This document shows positions 8,733 to 17,120 of a stretch of DNA of 64,000 bases, piece after piece. A model generated the notes under the pieces. That model worked only from the letters and a program-made list of their open reading frames with translations, searched no databases and had not been told where the DNA came from. Numbering within the stretch: the first letter of the stretch is position 1; the number at the start of each line of letters is the position of its first letter. Origin of the DNA: Burkholderiales bacterium RIFCSPLOWO2_02_FULL_57_36 (GTDB taxonomy: Bacteria; Pseudomonadota; Gammaproteobacteria; Burkholderiales; Burkholderiaceae_D). The DNA lies in NCBI GenBank assembly GCA_001770855.1, contig MESE01000012.1:22044-86043 (forward strand), given 5' to 3'. Both the position numbers and the translations under genes were made by a program.

Positions 8733-10148
8733 TCATCCATAAAGATTTCCTTTCGGCGCATTTGAGCTTTCATTTTCCTTGTACAAGAGGGCATCGTCGC
8801 TTTCCAGTATGTCGTGCGGACCATACTCTTCCAGCCGGTTATAAAGCGTCTTCAGGCTGATGCCGAGTATGTCGGCGGCTCGTTTTTTCACGCCGCCGCA
8901 TAATTCCAGAGTGGCAAAAATCAATTTTCGATCCACATCGGCCAGAGAAGTGCCCACCGGAATGGACAAAGTGAGGCCGGCGGACGACTGGGGCGTCATC
9001 GTCGGCGCCAGCGCAGCGGCGTCAATCGTCTGGTCCGACAGGATGAACGAGCGCTGCATATAGTTTCTGAGCTCCCGTACGTTTCCAGGCCAGTGATAAT
9101 CGTTCAGGCACGCCAAGCCGTCAGGGGAGATCACTTTTGCGGTACCGTGCGCCGCATTCAACTCATCCAGGAAATGCTGCGCAAGCAATTCGATATCGGC
9201 GCCGCGCGCACGCAGCGGTGGAATCTTCAAGGGGAATACATTCAAGCGATGGTAGAGGTCGAGCCGCAGTTTTCCTTCCGCGATCGCATCTTCAGGGTCG
9301 CGGTTGGTTGCCGCGATGATGCGCACGTCGGTTTCGAATTCCTGATTGCTGCCGATACGCATGAATGAGCCGGTCTCGAGCACACGCAGCAGCTTCACCT
9401 GCAATTCGATCGGCATTTCGGTAATTTCATCGAGGAGCAGCGTACCGCCGTTGGCCCTCTCGAAGTATCCTTTGTGCTGCCGATCCGCACCGGTAAAGCT
9501 GCCTTTCTCATGGCCGAATATTTCACTCTCGATTAGTTGCGGTGAAATCGCACCGCAATTGACCGGTAAAAAAGCCTGCTTCTGGCGCAGGCTCAGATCA
9601 TGGATGGTTTGCGCCGCCAACTCTTTACCGGTCCCGCTTTCTCCAAGCAAAAGCACGGTTGCCTCAGTGGGAGCGACCCGGCCGATATGGTTGTACAGCT
9701 TTTGCATCACGGGTGCGGCGCCGAGCATCTGGCCGAAATGGCCGAGCCGTTGCAATTCCGTGCGCAACGCGCCTATTTCTGTTTTCAGGTCCGCAGTGCG
9801 CGGCACGCGCGACAGAAGCGCCTTCAGCCGTCGAAAATTGATCGGCTTGGTCAGGTAATCGGCCGCACCCAAGCGTAAAGCATCGACTGCGGTCTCAAGA
9901 CTGGCATGCCCGGTGATCAGCACGATCTCGGTTGTGGAACGCGATTCAATATCGTTGAATAGATCCAGCCCATTACCATCAGGTAGCTTGAGATCGATCA
10001 GTACGACATCCGGTCTATGGCGGCTGATCTGAATCTGCGCATCGCGTATATTGCCGGCGACCGCGGTGGTGAAGCCTTCCGCCGCTGTAATTTCCACCAA
10101 TGCTTCGCGTGTATTCAGGTCATCGTCAACGATGAGGACATGTGGCAT
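8733..10148 (-). CDS. NtrC-family sigma-54 response regulator
   Basis: 471 residues: receiver at 1-120 with phospho-acceptor D52 (IDLKLPDG) and conserved K of LTKP; AAA+ domain at about 140-370 with Walker A GESGTGKE, Walker B-like GGTLLLDEI, arginine fingers in the RLDLYHRLNVFPL region; Fis-type helix-turn-helix near 415-445 (RAADILGISLKTLYNRL). The sigma-54 contact loop reads GSFTGA rather than GAFTGA. This variant is found in other activators and usually keeps activity. The C-terminus has about 25 extra residues after the HTH. It should activate sigma-54 RNA polymerase after phosphorylation, perhaps by the neighbouring hybrid kinase. Its HTH closely resembles that of the activator at 12341, so the two may bind similar sites. 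Confidence 0.92.
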   Translation of the reverse strand: MPHVLIVDDDLNTREALVEITAAEGFTTAVAGNIRDAQIQISRHRPDVVLIDLKLPDGNGLDLFNDIESRSTTEIVLITGHASLETAVDALRLGAADYLTKPINFRRLKALLSRVPRTADLKTEIGALRTELQRLGHFGQMLGAAPVMQKLYNHIGRVAPTEATVLLLGESGTGKELAAQTIHDLSLRQKQAFLPVNCGAISPQLIESEIFGHEKGSFTGADRQHKGYFERANGGTLLLDEITEMPIELQVKLLRVLETGSFMRIGSNQEFETDVRIIAATNRDPEDAIAEGKLRLDLYHRLNVFPLKIPPLRARGADIELLAQHFLDELNAAHGTAKVISPDGLACLNDYHWPGNVRELRNYMQRSFILSDQTIDAAALAPTMTPQSSAGLTLSIPVGTSLADVDRKLIFATLELCGGVKKRAADILGISLKTLYNRLEEYGPHDILESDDALLYKENESSNAPKGNLYG

Positions 10149-10663
10149 ATCGAAAATCTTCCATGCGGTTGCTTACCGCGTTATTTCACTTGGCGAATTC
10201 GATGGAGTTGGCGCCATCGCCATTCATTTGCTAGTGTCGTTAATTCATCTATGTCGGAGTTTGAGGCGAGTCAATCCCGATCACATATCGGGGCTGTCAT
10301 CGGATCAAGCCAATAACGGAAACACCGTTGTCGCGGCACGCTGCGGACAGTGTGCCGAAACGGGAAATATCAAGATGGCCACCTTGTCGACGGAAAGCAA
10401 TTGTGCAAAACATGTTGATCCGTGTTTCACACCGGATGGAAGCGTATCAACGATACGCGGAAAACCTGAGGGCATTGAAGTTAAGACCTGTGTGTGACGC
10501 AAATAAATCCCGTCTCACATGAAAATGGGACTTGTTAGGCAATGCGCGTTCGCGTTACATAACAACCGCCGGCTCCATTGACAATTGAATCGCCAATGGA
10601 GCCGTTTTCGATTTCGCTAAAAATCGTATATCGACCTTGTCAGGCCAATTCTGGGGAAAAGCT
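10149..10663. other. Intergenic region, no gene recognised
   Basis: No convincing coding frame. It carries the promoter for the leftward regulator gene. One weak sigma-54-like match on the minus strand lies at 10342-10357 (CGGCACACTGTCCGCA: GG and GC spaced by 10, but a poor -12 half), which could mean self-activation. A strong hairpin at 10570-10604 is listed separately. Confidence 0.4.
10570..10604. terminator. Hairpin terminator candidate after the lipoprotein genes
   Basis: An 11-bp perfect stem CGGCTCCATTG / CAATGGAGCCG with a 13-base loop, about 60 bases past the stop of the leftward lipoprotein gene. The T-tract (TTTTCG, then ATTT) is on the plus-strand side, so it is better as a plus-strand terminator; for the leftward lipoprotein transcript it has no clean U-tract and may act as a 3' stabilising hairpin. 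Confidence 0.5.
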
Positions 10664-10942
10664 TTATTTTGTTCCACCGCTGGTAGAACCAGCGCCGCCT
10701 GCACCTGCGCCCGATGCGCCGCCTGAGCTGGAGGAAGAGCCTGGCATGCCGCCTGTACCCGTCGATCCGGATGAGCCGCTTGAACCTGCGGTACCGCTGG
10801 AGCCGGCAGTACCCGATGTGCCGGTAGAGCCGGAAGACGCTCCACCTGCTTCCTCACCACGTTGGCAACCAGTGGTAACAAACACAGCGCTCAATAATGC
10901 AATCGCAAGCATTGACTTGGAAGTTTTGGACATAGCATTCAT
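10664..10942 (-). CDS. Small Gly/Ser-rich lipoprotein
   Basis: 92 residues. N-terminal signal with lipobox VTTGC followed by QRGEE, so the mature protein begins at the lipidated Cys. The rest is low complexity: repeats of GSTGTSGTAGSSG type, then Gly/Ala/Ser to the end, with no folded domain visible. ATG at 10942 has AAGGA 7 bases upstream. Mature residue +2 is Gln, so by the usual Lol rule it would go to the outer membrane. It follows a longer lipoprotein of the same style on the same strand (gap 108 bases), and the two look like paralogues. Function unknown; a flexible spacer or surface filament coat are possibilities, not shown. Confidence 0.75.
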   Translation of the reverse strand: MNAMSKTSKSMLAIALLSAVFVTTGCQRGEEAGGASSGSTGTSGTAGSSGTAGSSGSSGSTGTGGMPGSSSSSGGASGAGAGGAGSTSGGTK

Positions 10943-11050
10943 ATTTATTCCTTTCAGAAATATTAAAAATCCAGAGATAATTTCATTTGTCACTGCCACT
11001 TCATTTCATAAACACAGCACTACTTGCCGATGTATTTATCTTCAGGACAA

Positions 11051-11647
11051 TTAACGCGTTGTCCCTGAAGTTCCAGAGGCGCCGGAACTGCCTGGGGTGG
11101 ATGGGCTGGTACTGCTCGAGGCGCCGCTACTTCCCATCGGTTCGGATGTACCGGACGAACCGGATGTTGTTGAGGACCCGGAACTTGTTGTACCCGAAGT
11201 GCCGGATGAGCCGGATGTACCGGGATCTTTTGTCTCGGTACCGGTCGTGCCGGAACCCGTTGCACCCGTGCCTGGCGTGCCTGTACCCGTGCTTCCGGAT
11301 CCAGTTGCACCAGAGCCTGTTGCGCTTGGGCTGGTCGTATCCGCGCCCGTGGTGCCGGACGCGGAACCGGATCCGGTTGTACCTGTAGCTGAAGAGCCGG
11401 AACCGGTTGTATCAGCACCAGTCGTGCCTGAACTCGATGTGCTTGGGCTTGGCGTGGTGGAACTTGAGGTACCTGAATCGGCTGTACCTGGACTGGTGGT
11501 GCTTGGAGCCGCCGAACTCGAAGGAGTGGTAGGAGTGGTGCCGGTTGTGCCGCTGCTCTGCTCTTCCGATTTGCCGCAACCAGCAAACATCACGCTTAAC
11601 AACCCTGCAGCCAATATGATCTTTGTAGTGTAGATCGATGATCTCAT
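11051..11647 (-). CDS. Ser/Thr/Gly/Pro-rich lipoprotein
   Basis: 198 residues. Signal peptide ILAAGLLSVMFAGC, lipobox Cys then GKSEEQ. The remaining 170 residues are almost only S, T, G, P, A with D and E: imperfect repeats like TGTTGADTTGSGS. No aromatic-rich or catalytic motif. ATG at 11647 has AAAGGAA upstream; the open frame extends to 11800 but those codons lie in AT-rich untranslated DNA. A sigma-54 promoter candidate lies about 100 bases upstream on the same strand. It is a longer relative of the next lipoprotein (10664-10942). Such tails are elongated and hydrophilic; role unknown. Confidence 0.75.
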   Translation of the reverse strand: MRSSIYTTKIILAAGLLSVMFAGCGKSEEQSSGTTGTTPTTPSSSAAPSTTSPGTADSGTSSSTTPSPSTSSSGTTGADTTGSGSSATGTTGSGSASGTTGADTTSPSATGSGATGSGSTGTGTPGTGATGSGTTGTETKDPGTSGSSGTSGTTSSGSSTTSGSSGTSEPMGSSGASSSTSPSTPGSSGASGTSGTTR

Positions 11648-12340
11648 TATTGTTCCTTTCACAAAAAATAAGTACCCAATGCCTTGACTACGTTGTTTGA
11701 GATAAGTTTCGCAATTTGGCAACTTAGTCAGTTTTATATCGAACGCATTTTTTGTGCCATCGCAAAAATAAACCTGAAAAAACTTTCGGATTGGCAGCAC
11801 AAAGGAACAACCGAGGCCGGTACCAGAATATCTTTTTTGTGAAATCAGGTTGCATCAATAGAGTGTAGTGCGACACCCATGAAGCAAGCCGTTCACTTTT
11901 GCAATATTCCCTGAAAAAAACATTCCCGGTATCGTGAATAGATATTGAGCGCCAATCGATTTACTAGTTGCACAAGGTATTCGCGCTTGATGTGATTTCT
12001 CTCAATCATTGATGTATCAATTACTTCACACGGCTTCTTGCATGCTAGTCTGATGGCGCTCATTTGAGGGGCACCCCACCTGTTTTACGTTGCAGAAATT
12101 TTTTCCCATGAATATATTTTTTCGACATGCGCAATCAAAACCTGAACCGCTTTCCGGCATGGCCCACTCCGAAAAAAATGATCCGCCAACTGAAAGTATC
12201 TGGTCTCGCCGTGTAATGATTGAACAGCCAAAAGGTTTTTTACCATTCAGTTGAAGATGCAGATACGGTTCATTTTTTATTTACTGATCATCCTGGAAAT
12301 CGCCTGCCACGGCACCGACATGAGGAAGAAATGAATTCCA
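11648..12340. other. AT-rich intergenic control region
   Basis: About 690 bases between the leftward lipoprotein gene and the rightward sigma-54 activator, clearly richer in A and T than both neighbours. It contains the sigma-54 promoter candidate at 11744-11759 and, beyond it, several hundred bases where enhancer sites for an activator would be expected. A stop codon at 12332 closes the activator's frame, so there is no hidden receiver domain here. No other gene seen. Confidence 0.6.
11744..11759 (-). promoter_or_regulatory. Sigma-54 promoter candidate
   Basis: On the minus strand the sequence is TGGCACAAAAAATGCG. The -24 element TGGCAC is exact, and GG and GC are separated by exactly 10 bases as required by sigma-54; the -12 half is ATGC instead of TTGC. 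Transcription would start near 11733, giving a leader of about 85 bases before the lipoprotein ATG at 11647. Two sigma-54 activators are coded within 2 kb, which supports the call. Confidence 0.6.
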
Positions 12341-13291
12341 ATGTCTGCCGATAAAACACTCAAACGCTTTGGTATGCTGTACGGATCTTCTCCTGCAATG
12401 GAAAAGCTCTATCAGCAGCTCGACAAGGTTTCCATAACGGATGCAACTGTTCTGCTTGCAGGCGAAAGCGGTACCGGAAAGGAGCTGATTGCGCAGACGA
12501 TTCATCAGATCAGCCCCCGGTGCAATGAAAATTTTGTCGCAGTCAATTGCGGAGCGATTCCTCGCCATCTGATCGAGGCGGCATTGTTCGGTCATGAAAA
12601 AGGCAGCTTTACCGGTGCGGCACGGCAACATGCCGGTTACTTCGAACATGCTTCGCATGGCACTTTGTTCCTGGATGAAATTACCGAAATGCCGACTGAT
12701 ATGCAGGTGAAACTGCTGCGCGTACTTGAATGCGGCGCCTTCCTGCGTGTTGGCGGCAGCCAGGAAGTCAAAGTCGATGTCCGGCTGATTACCGCAACGA
12801 ACCGCGATCTGGAAACTGCGGTGAAAGAAGGAAGCCTGCGAGAAGATCTGATGTATCGCCTTGCCGTTTTTCCGATACGCGTTCCGCCGCTGAGGGAACG
12901 CAACGGCGATGTCGATTTGCTCGCACAACACTTTTTGCAAACGCTGAATGCCAAGGACAACACACGGAAATCATTTTCCCGCCAATCTCTCGAAACGATT
13001 CGCGCCTATGCTTGGCCAGGCAATGTACGAGAATTGAAAAACGTCGTACAACGCGCTTTCATTTTGTCTTCAGACATTTTGATGATTGAAGAACACTTGT
13101 CGGATCTATCCTCCAAGAAACCCATCATGCATGACGGGTTCCTGAATTTTTCCGTCGGCACACCTTTGGCAGATGCGCAACGTGAAATCATATTGGCGAC
13201 GCTCAAACATTTCAGCGGCAACAAGCGATTGACCGCCGAAGCGCTCGGCATCAGCCTCAAGACGCTATATAACAGGCTCAAGGAATACTGA
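12341..13291 (+). CDS. Sigma-54 activator without a receiver domain (PspF-like architecture)
   Basis: 316 residues starting almost directly with the AAA+ domain: Walker A GESGTGKE, contact loop GSFTGA, Walker B region GTLFLDEI, REDLMYRLAVFPI with arginine-finger region, WPGNVRELKN, and a C-terminal Fis-type HTH (AEALGISLKTLYNRLKEY). There is no N-terminal receiver or sensor; an in-frame stop at 12332 shows none was missed. Such activators are controlled by an inhibitor protein or by their own amount. It shares the P(V)GT.LAD...I.ATL tail and GISLKTLYNRL helix with the regulator at 8733, so one probably arose from the other by duplication and loss of the receiver. Divergent from the lipoprotein genes. 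Confidence 0.9.
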   Translation: MSADKTLKRFGMLYGSSPAMEKLYQQLDKVSITDATVLLAGESGTGKELIAQTIHQISPRCNENFVAVNCGAIPRHLIEAALFGHEKGSFTGAARQHAGYFEHASHGTLFLDEITEMPTDMQVKLLRVLECGAFLRVGGSQEVKVDVRLITATNRDLETAVKEGSLREDLMYRLAVFPIRVPPLRERNGDVDLLAQHFLQTLNAKDNTRKSFSRQSLETIRAYAWPGNVRELKNVVQRAFILSSDILMIEEHLSDLSSKKPIMHDGFLNFSVGTPLADAQREIILATLKHFSGNKRLTAEALGISLKTLYNRLKEY

Positions 13292-13305
13292 TCGGTTTGC
13301 GGACG

Positions 13306-14172
13306 CTAGCCGTTAATCACTTCCCCGCCGTTTGGATGCAGCACCTGGCCTGTCATATATGAAGAATCGGCGCAAGCCAGAAATACATAGCAGGGAGCGA
13401 TTTCATCCGGCTGTCCGGCGCGTCCGAGCGGTACCTTGGCGCCGAATTTCTCGACCTGTTCCGCCGGAAATGTCGACGGGATCAACGGCGTCCATACCGG
13501 GCCCGGCGCAACCGCATTCACATAAATGCCGCGCTCGGCCAACTGCTGCGACAGCGATCTTGTAAACGCAACGATCGCGCCCTTGGTCGCCGAGTAATCC
13601 AGCAAATGCGCGCTGCCGCGGTACGCAGTCACCGAGGTGGTATTGATGATGCGCGCGCCGGATTGCAGGTGCGGCAATGCAGCTTTTACCGTATGGAACA
13701 TTGAAAAAACATTCGTGCGAAATGTTTTTTCCAGTTGTTCTTCACTGATATCTTCAGCACTTTCCTGCGGATGCTGCTCCGCGGCATTATTGACCAGTAC
13801 ATCCAGCCGTCCGAACGATGAAACCGTTTTTTCAACCAACTGCCGGCAGAAATCCGCATCGCCGATGTCACCTGCGATAGCGATGCATTCCCTGCCAAGC
13901 TGTTCAATCATCTGTTGCGTTTCTTTCGCATCCTGGTCTTCATTAAGATAGGCGATCGCGACGTTCGCTCCTTCCTTGGCAAATGTGATTGCCAAGGATC
14001 GTCCGATACCGCTGTCGCCGCCGGTGATCAATGCGATCTTCCCTTTCATTTTCCCGGCTGCCAAATACGCTTTGGCATGCGAGTCCGGCTGCGGCTTCAT
14101 GGCCGTTTCGCGGCCCGGTTGCTGATCCTGATGTTGCGGCGGAAAGCCCTGCTTTTGATCTTGGTCGCTCAT
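13306..14172 (-). CDS. SDR oxidoreductase, general stress protein 39 / YghA type
   Basis: 288 residues from the ATG at 14172. The N-terminal 40 residues (SDQDQKQGFPPQHQDQQPG) are the extension typical of the YghA/gsp39 subgroup. Then the NAD(P) site TGGDSGIGRS, NNAAEQ, catalytic Ser in INTTSV, YSATK active site and PG motif follow in order. These cytosolic enzymes reduce aldehydes or ketones and are often part of general stress regulons; the physiological substrate is uncertain. Ribosome site weak (GAGC). The frame extends upstream to 14379 without support. Convergent with the sigma-54 activator. Confidence 0.88.
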   Translation of the reverse strand: MSDQDQKQGFPPQHQDQQPGRETAMKPQPDSHAKAYLAAGKMKGKIALITGGDSGIGRSLAITFAKEGANVAIAYLNEDQDAKETQQMIEQLGRECIAIAGDIGDADFCRQLVEKTVSSFGRLDVLVNNAAEQHPQESAEDISEEQLEKTFRTNVFSMFHTVKAALPHLQSGARIINTTSVTAYRGSAHLLDYSATKGAIVAFTRSLSQQLAERGIYVNAVAPGPVWTPLIPSTFPAEQVEKFGAKVPLGRAGQPDEIAPCYVFLACADSSYMTGQVLHPNGGEVING

Positions 14173-14573
14173 TTTCAGCTCGCTTCGAATTGAATATTCA
14201 ATCATCGGCTGGATACCGACGAAATTGAAAAGCGGGTCGTCGAAGAGGTTCTGAAAGCAAACGAAAATCGGGAAAATTCTTCGCCTACCCTCCGATGAAC
14301 CGGTCAATCTTTCAGCAGCTTTCATGCCACCCGGCCAAGTTGAGTCTTGTAGCGGTGACCGCCGCAGAGAACACCGCAAATGATTCGGAAATCAATAAAA
14401 ATACACAGATCCGGTCAGTTTTACTTGAGTTTTGTTGCGCAGGAAGCAGCGTGGCGGCATGGCGCAAATAAAAAGGGCAATCCGACGGCGCTTCGAACGA
14501 AGCCGCCAAGCCCATAATGCCTCGGGCTGCTAGTAGTCCATTGAGAACTTCAGGAAAAATGCGAGTCGGGTTG
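14173..14573. other. Intergenic region with a small hairpin
   Basis: Lies between two leftward genes, dehydrogenase and dusA. No coding frame is convincing. A hairpin GGCGCTTCG / CGAAGCCGCC at 14487-14507, about 70 bases past the dusA stop, with TTTTTATTT some 14 bases further on the minus strand, could be the dusA terminator, but the distance to the U-rich stretch makes it weak. Confidence 0.35.
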
Positions 14574-15584
14574 CTACGCCGCCAGCGGTTGCATTCGTGC
14601 CAGGGCTTCCAGCAGCAGGGCCGGGTTTCCGGCGGCCAGTTTTTTTGAGTCGGACAGCGATTGACGAAATGCGCGCGCACCCGGCATGCCCGTCATCAAA
14701 CCGAGCATGTGACGGGTAATGCTGTTCAGCTTCAAACCGCCTCCCGCATCGCCTCTGCCATAGCGTTCCAATTGCGCGTGAATATACGGCAACATCGCCT
14801 CCAGTATTTCAGCGCGCGATTTTACCGGCGCATCGTCGCCGTAATAACGTGCGTCGATTACTGACATCAGGTAGGGATTATGGTAAGCCTCGCGGCCGAT
14901 CATTACACCATCCACCTGCGCCAGATGGGTGTCGATTTCGGCCAGCGTCTTGATTCCGCCGTTGATGACGATTTCAAGTTGCGGGAAGTCGCGCTTGAGT
15001 TGATAGGCGTAGGCGTATCGCAGCGGCGGAATCTCGCGATTTTCCTTCGGGCTCAATCCTTTCAGGATCGCATTGCGCGCATGAACGATAAAAGTGCTGC
15101 ATCCGGCATCGGCGACGGTGCCGACGAAATCGCGGACAAAATCATATGACTCCGCATCGTCAATCCCGACGCGGTGCTTGACGGTCACATCGATCGTTAC
15201 CGCATCACGCATCGCCTTGACGCAATCGGCAACCAGCGCCGGCTCGGCCATCAGGCAGGCGCCGAACGCGCCTTTTTGCACACGCTCCGACGGGCAACCG
15301 CAATTCAGGTTGATTTCGTCGTAGCCCCATTGTTCGCCAAGTTTGGCGCATTGCGCGAGATCGCCCGGTTCGCTGCCTCCCAGCTGCAATGCGACCGGAT
15401 GCTCTTCATCGCTGAAATCGAGATGGCGCGGCACGTCGCCGTGCAGCAGCGCACCGGTCGTCACCATTTCGGTGTAAAGCCAGGTGTGGCGCGTGATTTT
15501 CCGATGGAACACGCGGCAATGCCGGTCGGTCCAATCCATCATGGGCGCTACCGAAAGGCGGCGGGAAGATAATCTTGAGTTCAT
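14574..15584 (-). CDS. dusA: tRNA-dihydrouridine(20/20a) synthase DusA
   Basis: 336 residues, the usual length. FMN TIM-barrel with SVAPMMDWTDRHCR at the start, TEMVTTGALLHGD, the catalytic Cys in NLNCGCPSERVQKGAFGA, KHRVGIDD, FIVHARNAILKGLSPKENR, INGGIKTLAEI and VDGVMIGREAYHNPYL. The 'LKGLSPKENR' insert and 'ITRHMLGLM' near the C-terminus mark DusA rather than DusB or DusC. It reduces uridine 20/20a in the D-loop of tRNAs. Stand-alone gene; divergent from the aminotransferase gene. Confidence 0.95.
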   Translation of the reverse strand: MNSRLSSRRLSVAPMMDWTDRHCRVFHRKITRHTWLYTEMVTTGALLHGDVPRHLDFSDEEHPVALQLGGSEPGDLAQCAKLGEQWGYDEINLNCGCPSERVQKGAFGACLMAEPALVADCVKAMRDAVTIDVTVKHRVGIDDAESYDFVRDFVGTVADAGCSTFIVHARNAILKGLSPKENREIPPLRYAYAYQLKRDFPQLEIVINGGIKTLAEIDTHLAQVDGVMIGREAYHNPYLMSVIDARYYGDDAPVKSRAEILEAMLPYIHAQLERYGRGDAGGGLKLNSITRHMLGLMTGMPGARAFRQSLSDSKKLAAGNPALLLEALARMQPLAA

Positions 15585-15744
15585 TCAATCAGTTGGCAGG
15601 GTGTTTCAGCGGCGAAGCAAAAGTGCCACAATTAAAACCGATATTGTACCGACACAAACTTTTATCCGGAAATCGCAGTAAAGTGCGGTTATCGATCCGC
15701 ATCAGAATGCAACAGCCTCATTATCCGAAAGGCAAAGCGACAAC

Positions 15745-17097
15745 ATGTCTATTCATGTAAATACCGACCATTTCTGGATGCCGTTTACCGCCAACCGGCA
15801 ATTCAAGGCCAAGCCGCGCATGCTGGTATCGGCATCCGGCATGCACTACACCACCGACGACGGACGAAAGATACTCGACGGTACATCCGGTCTCTGGTGC
15901 GTCAATGCCGGCCATGGACATCCGAAAATTGTCGAAGCCATTCAGAAGCAAGCCGCAACGATGGATTATGCGCCCGCATTCCAGATGGGGCATCCCAAGG
16001 CCTTCGAGGCGGCCAGCGCACTGGTGTCGATCGCGCCGGAAGGATTGAACCGGATATTCTTTTGCAACGACGGTTCCGAGGCGGTCGATTCCGCATTGAA
16101 AATCGCGCTGGCCTATCATCGGGTACGCGGCGACGGTTTGAGAACACGGTTGATCGGCCGGGAACGCGGATATCACGGTGTCGGTTTCGGCGGTATCGCG
16201 GTCGGCGGCATTGCCGGCAATCGCAAGCATTTCGGCCCGACGCTGCCGGGCGTCGACCATTTGCGGCATCCGCTGAACATCGCGCAAAACGCATTTTCCA
16301 GAGGTTTGCCCGAGCATGGCGCCGAACTCGCCGACGAACTTGAACAACGCATGCTCACGCTGCATGATCCCGCAACGGTGGCTGCAGTCATCGTCGAACC
16401 GATCCAGGGTTCCACTGGCGTAATCCTGCCTCCCAAGGGTTACCTGCAAAAATTGCGCTCGATCTGCGACCGGTACGGCATCCTGCTGATTTTCGATGAA
16501 GTCATCACCGGCTTCGGCCGTCTTGGCGCGCCGTTCGCCGCCGATTATTTCGGCGTCGTGCCGGACATGATCGTGGCTGCAAAAGGATTGACCAATGCGA
16601 CCGTGCCGATGGGCGCGGTGATCGTTCGCCAGGATATCCACGACACCTTCATGGATGCGGCGCCGGAAAACACCATCGAGTTTTACCACGGCTACACCTA
16701 TTCCGGTCATCCGCTCGCATCGGCGGCCGCAGTGGCAACCATCGATGTTTACCGCAGCGAACAGCTGTTCGAACGCGCAGCCGATATGGCGCCCTATTTC
16801 GAAGACGCTGCGCACAGCCTGAAAGGATTGCCCCATGTAAAAGATGTACGCAATCTCGGCCTGGTATGCGGCATCGAACTCGAAGGCATTCCCGGAAAAG
16901 CCACCGCGCGCGCATCGGACGTGTTCCTGAAATGCTTTTGGGACAAGGGCGTGCTGATTCGCACCACCGGCGATATCATTGCACTGTCGCCGCCGCTGAT
17001 CATCGAAAAATCGCAGATCGATCAAATGTTCGGTGCGATCGCGGAGGTATTGAAGGCGCAGAAAGCGGTGCCGGAATTCGACTCCGCAACCGCCTGA
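15745..17097 (+). CDS. Class III aminotransferase, beta-alanine/omega-amino acid:pyruvate type
   Basis: 450 residues, PLP fold type I. Start DHFWMPFTANRQFK is the signature of the omega-amino acid:pyruvate group. GTSGLWCVNAGH, NDGSEAVDSALKIA (phosphate cup), IFDEVITGFGRLG with the PLP-nitrogen Asp, and the Schiff-base Lys (residue 280) in AAKGLTNATVPMGAV are all present; the SGHP motif (YTYSGHPLA) follows. It likely moves the amino group of beta-alanine or a related omega-amine to pyruvate, in beta-alanine or polyamine breakdown. No metabolic partner lies beside it (a malonate-semialdehyde dehydrogenase often does). The ribosome site is modest. A long open frame on the other strand is a shadow. 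Confidence 0.9.
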   Translation: MSIHVNTDHFWMPFTANRQFKAKPRMLVSASGMHYTTDDGRKILDGTSGLWCVNAGHGHPKIVEAIQKQAATMDYAPAFQMGHPKAFEAASALVSIAPEGLNRIFFCNDGSEAVDSALKIALAYHRVRGDGLRTRLIGRERGYHGVGFGGIAVGGIAGNRKHFGPTLPGVDHLRHPLNIAQNAFSRGLPEHGAELADELEQRMLTLHDPATVAAVIVEPIQGSTGVILPPKGYLQKLRSICDRYGILLIFDEVITGFGRLGAPFAADYFGVVPDMIVAAKGLTNATVPMGAVIVRQDIHDTFMDAAPENTIEFYHGYTYSGHPLASAAAVATIDVYRSEQLFERAADMAPYFEDAAHSLKGLPHVKDVRNLGLVCGIELEGIPGKATARASDVFLKCFWDKGVLIRTTGDIIALSPPLIIEKSQIDQMFGAIAEVLKAQKAVPEFDSATA

Positions 17098-17120
17098 CAT
17101 TAGCCAGCGGCAAGGCGAGT

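Noticed and set aside
10342..10357. Second sigma-54 promoter, before the NtrC-type regulator
   Set aside because: GG and GC spacing fits but the -12 half is poor and it is far (about 190 bases) from the ATG; not listed as a feature.
11097..11633. Val/Pro/Glu-rich frame with 178 codons opposite the longer lipoprotein
   Set aside because: It arises from the Ser/Thr/Gly repeats read backwards. The lipoprotein strand has a signal peptide, lipobox and ribosome site; this one has none.
15721..17100. 459-codon open frame opposite the aminotransferase gene
   Set aside because: It mirrors a clear PLP enzyme and has Arg/His/Gly-rich nonsense with no domain; a codon-bias shadow.
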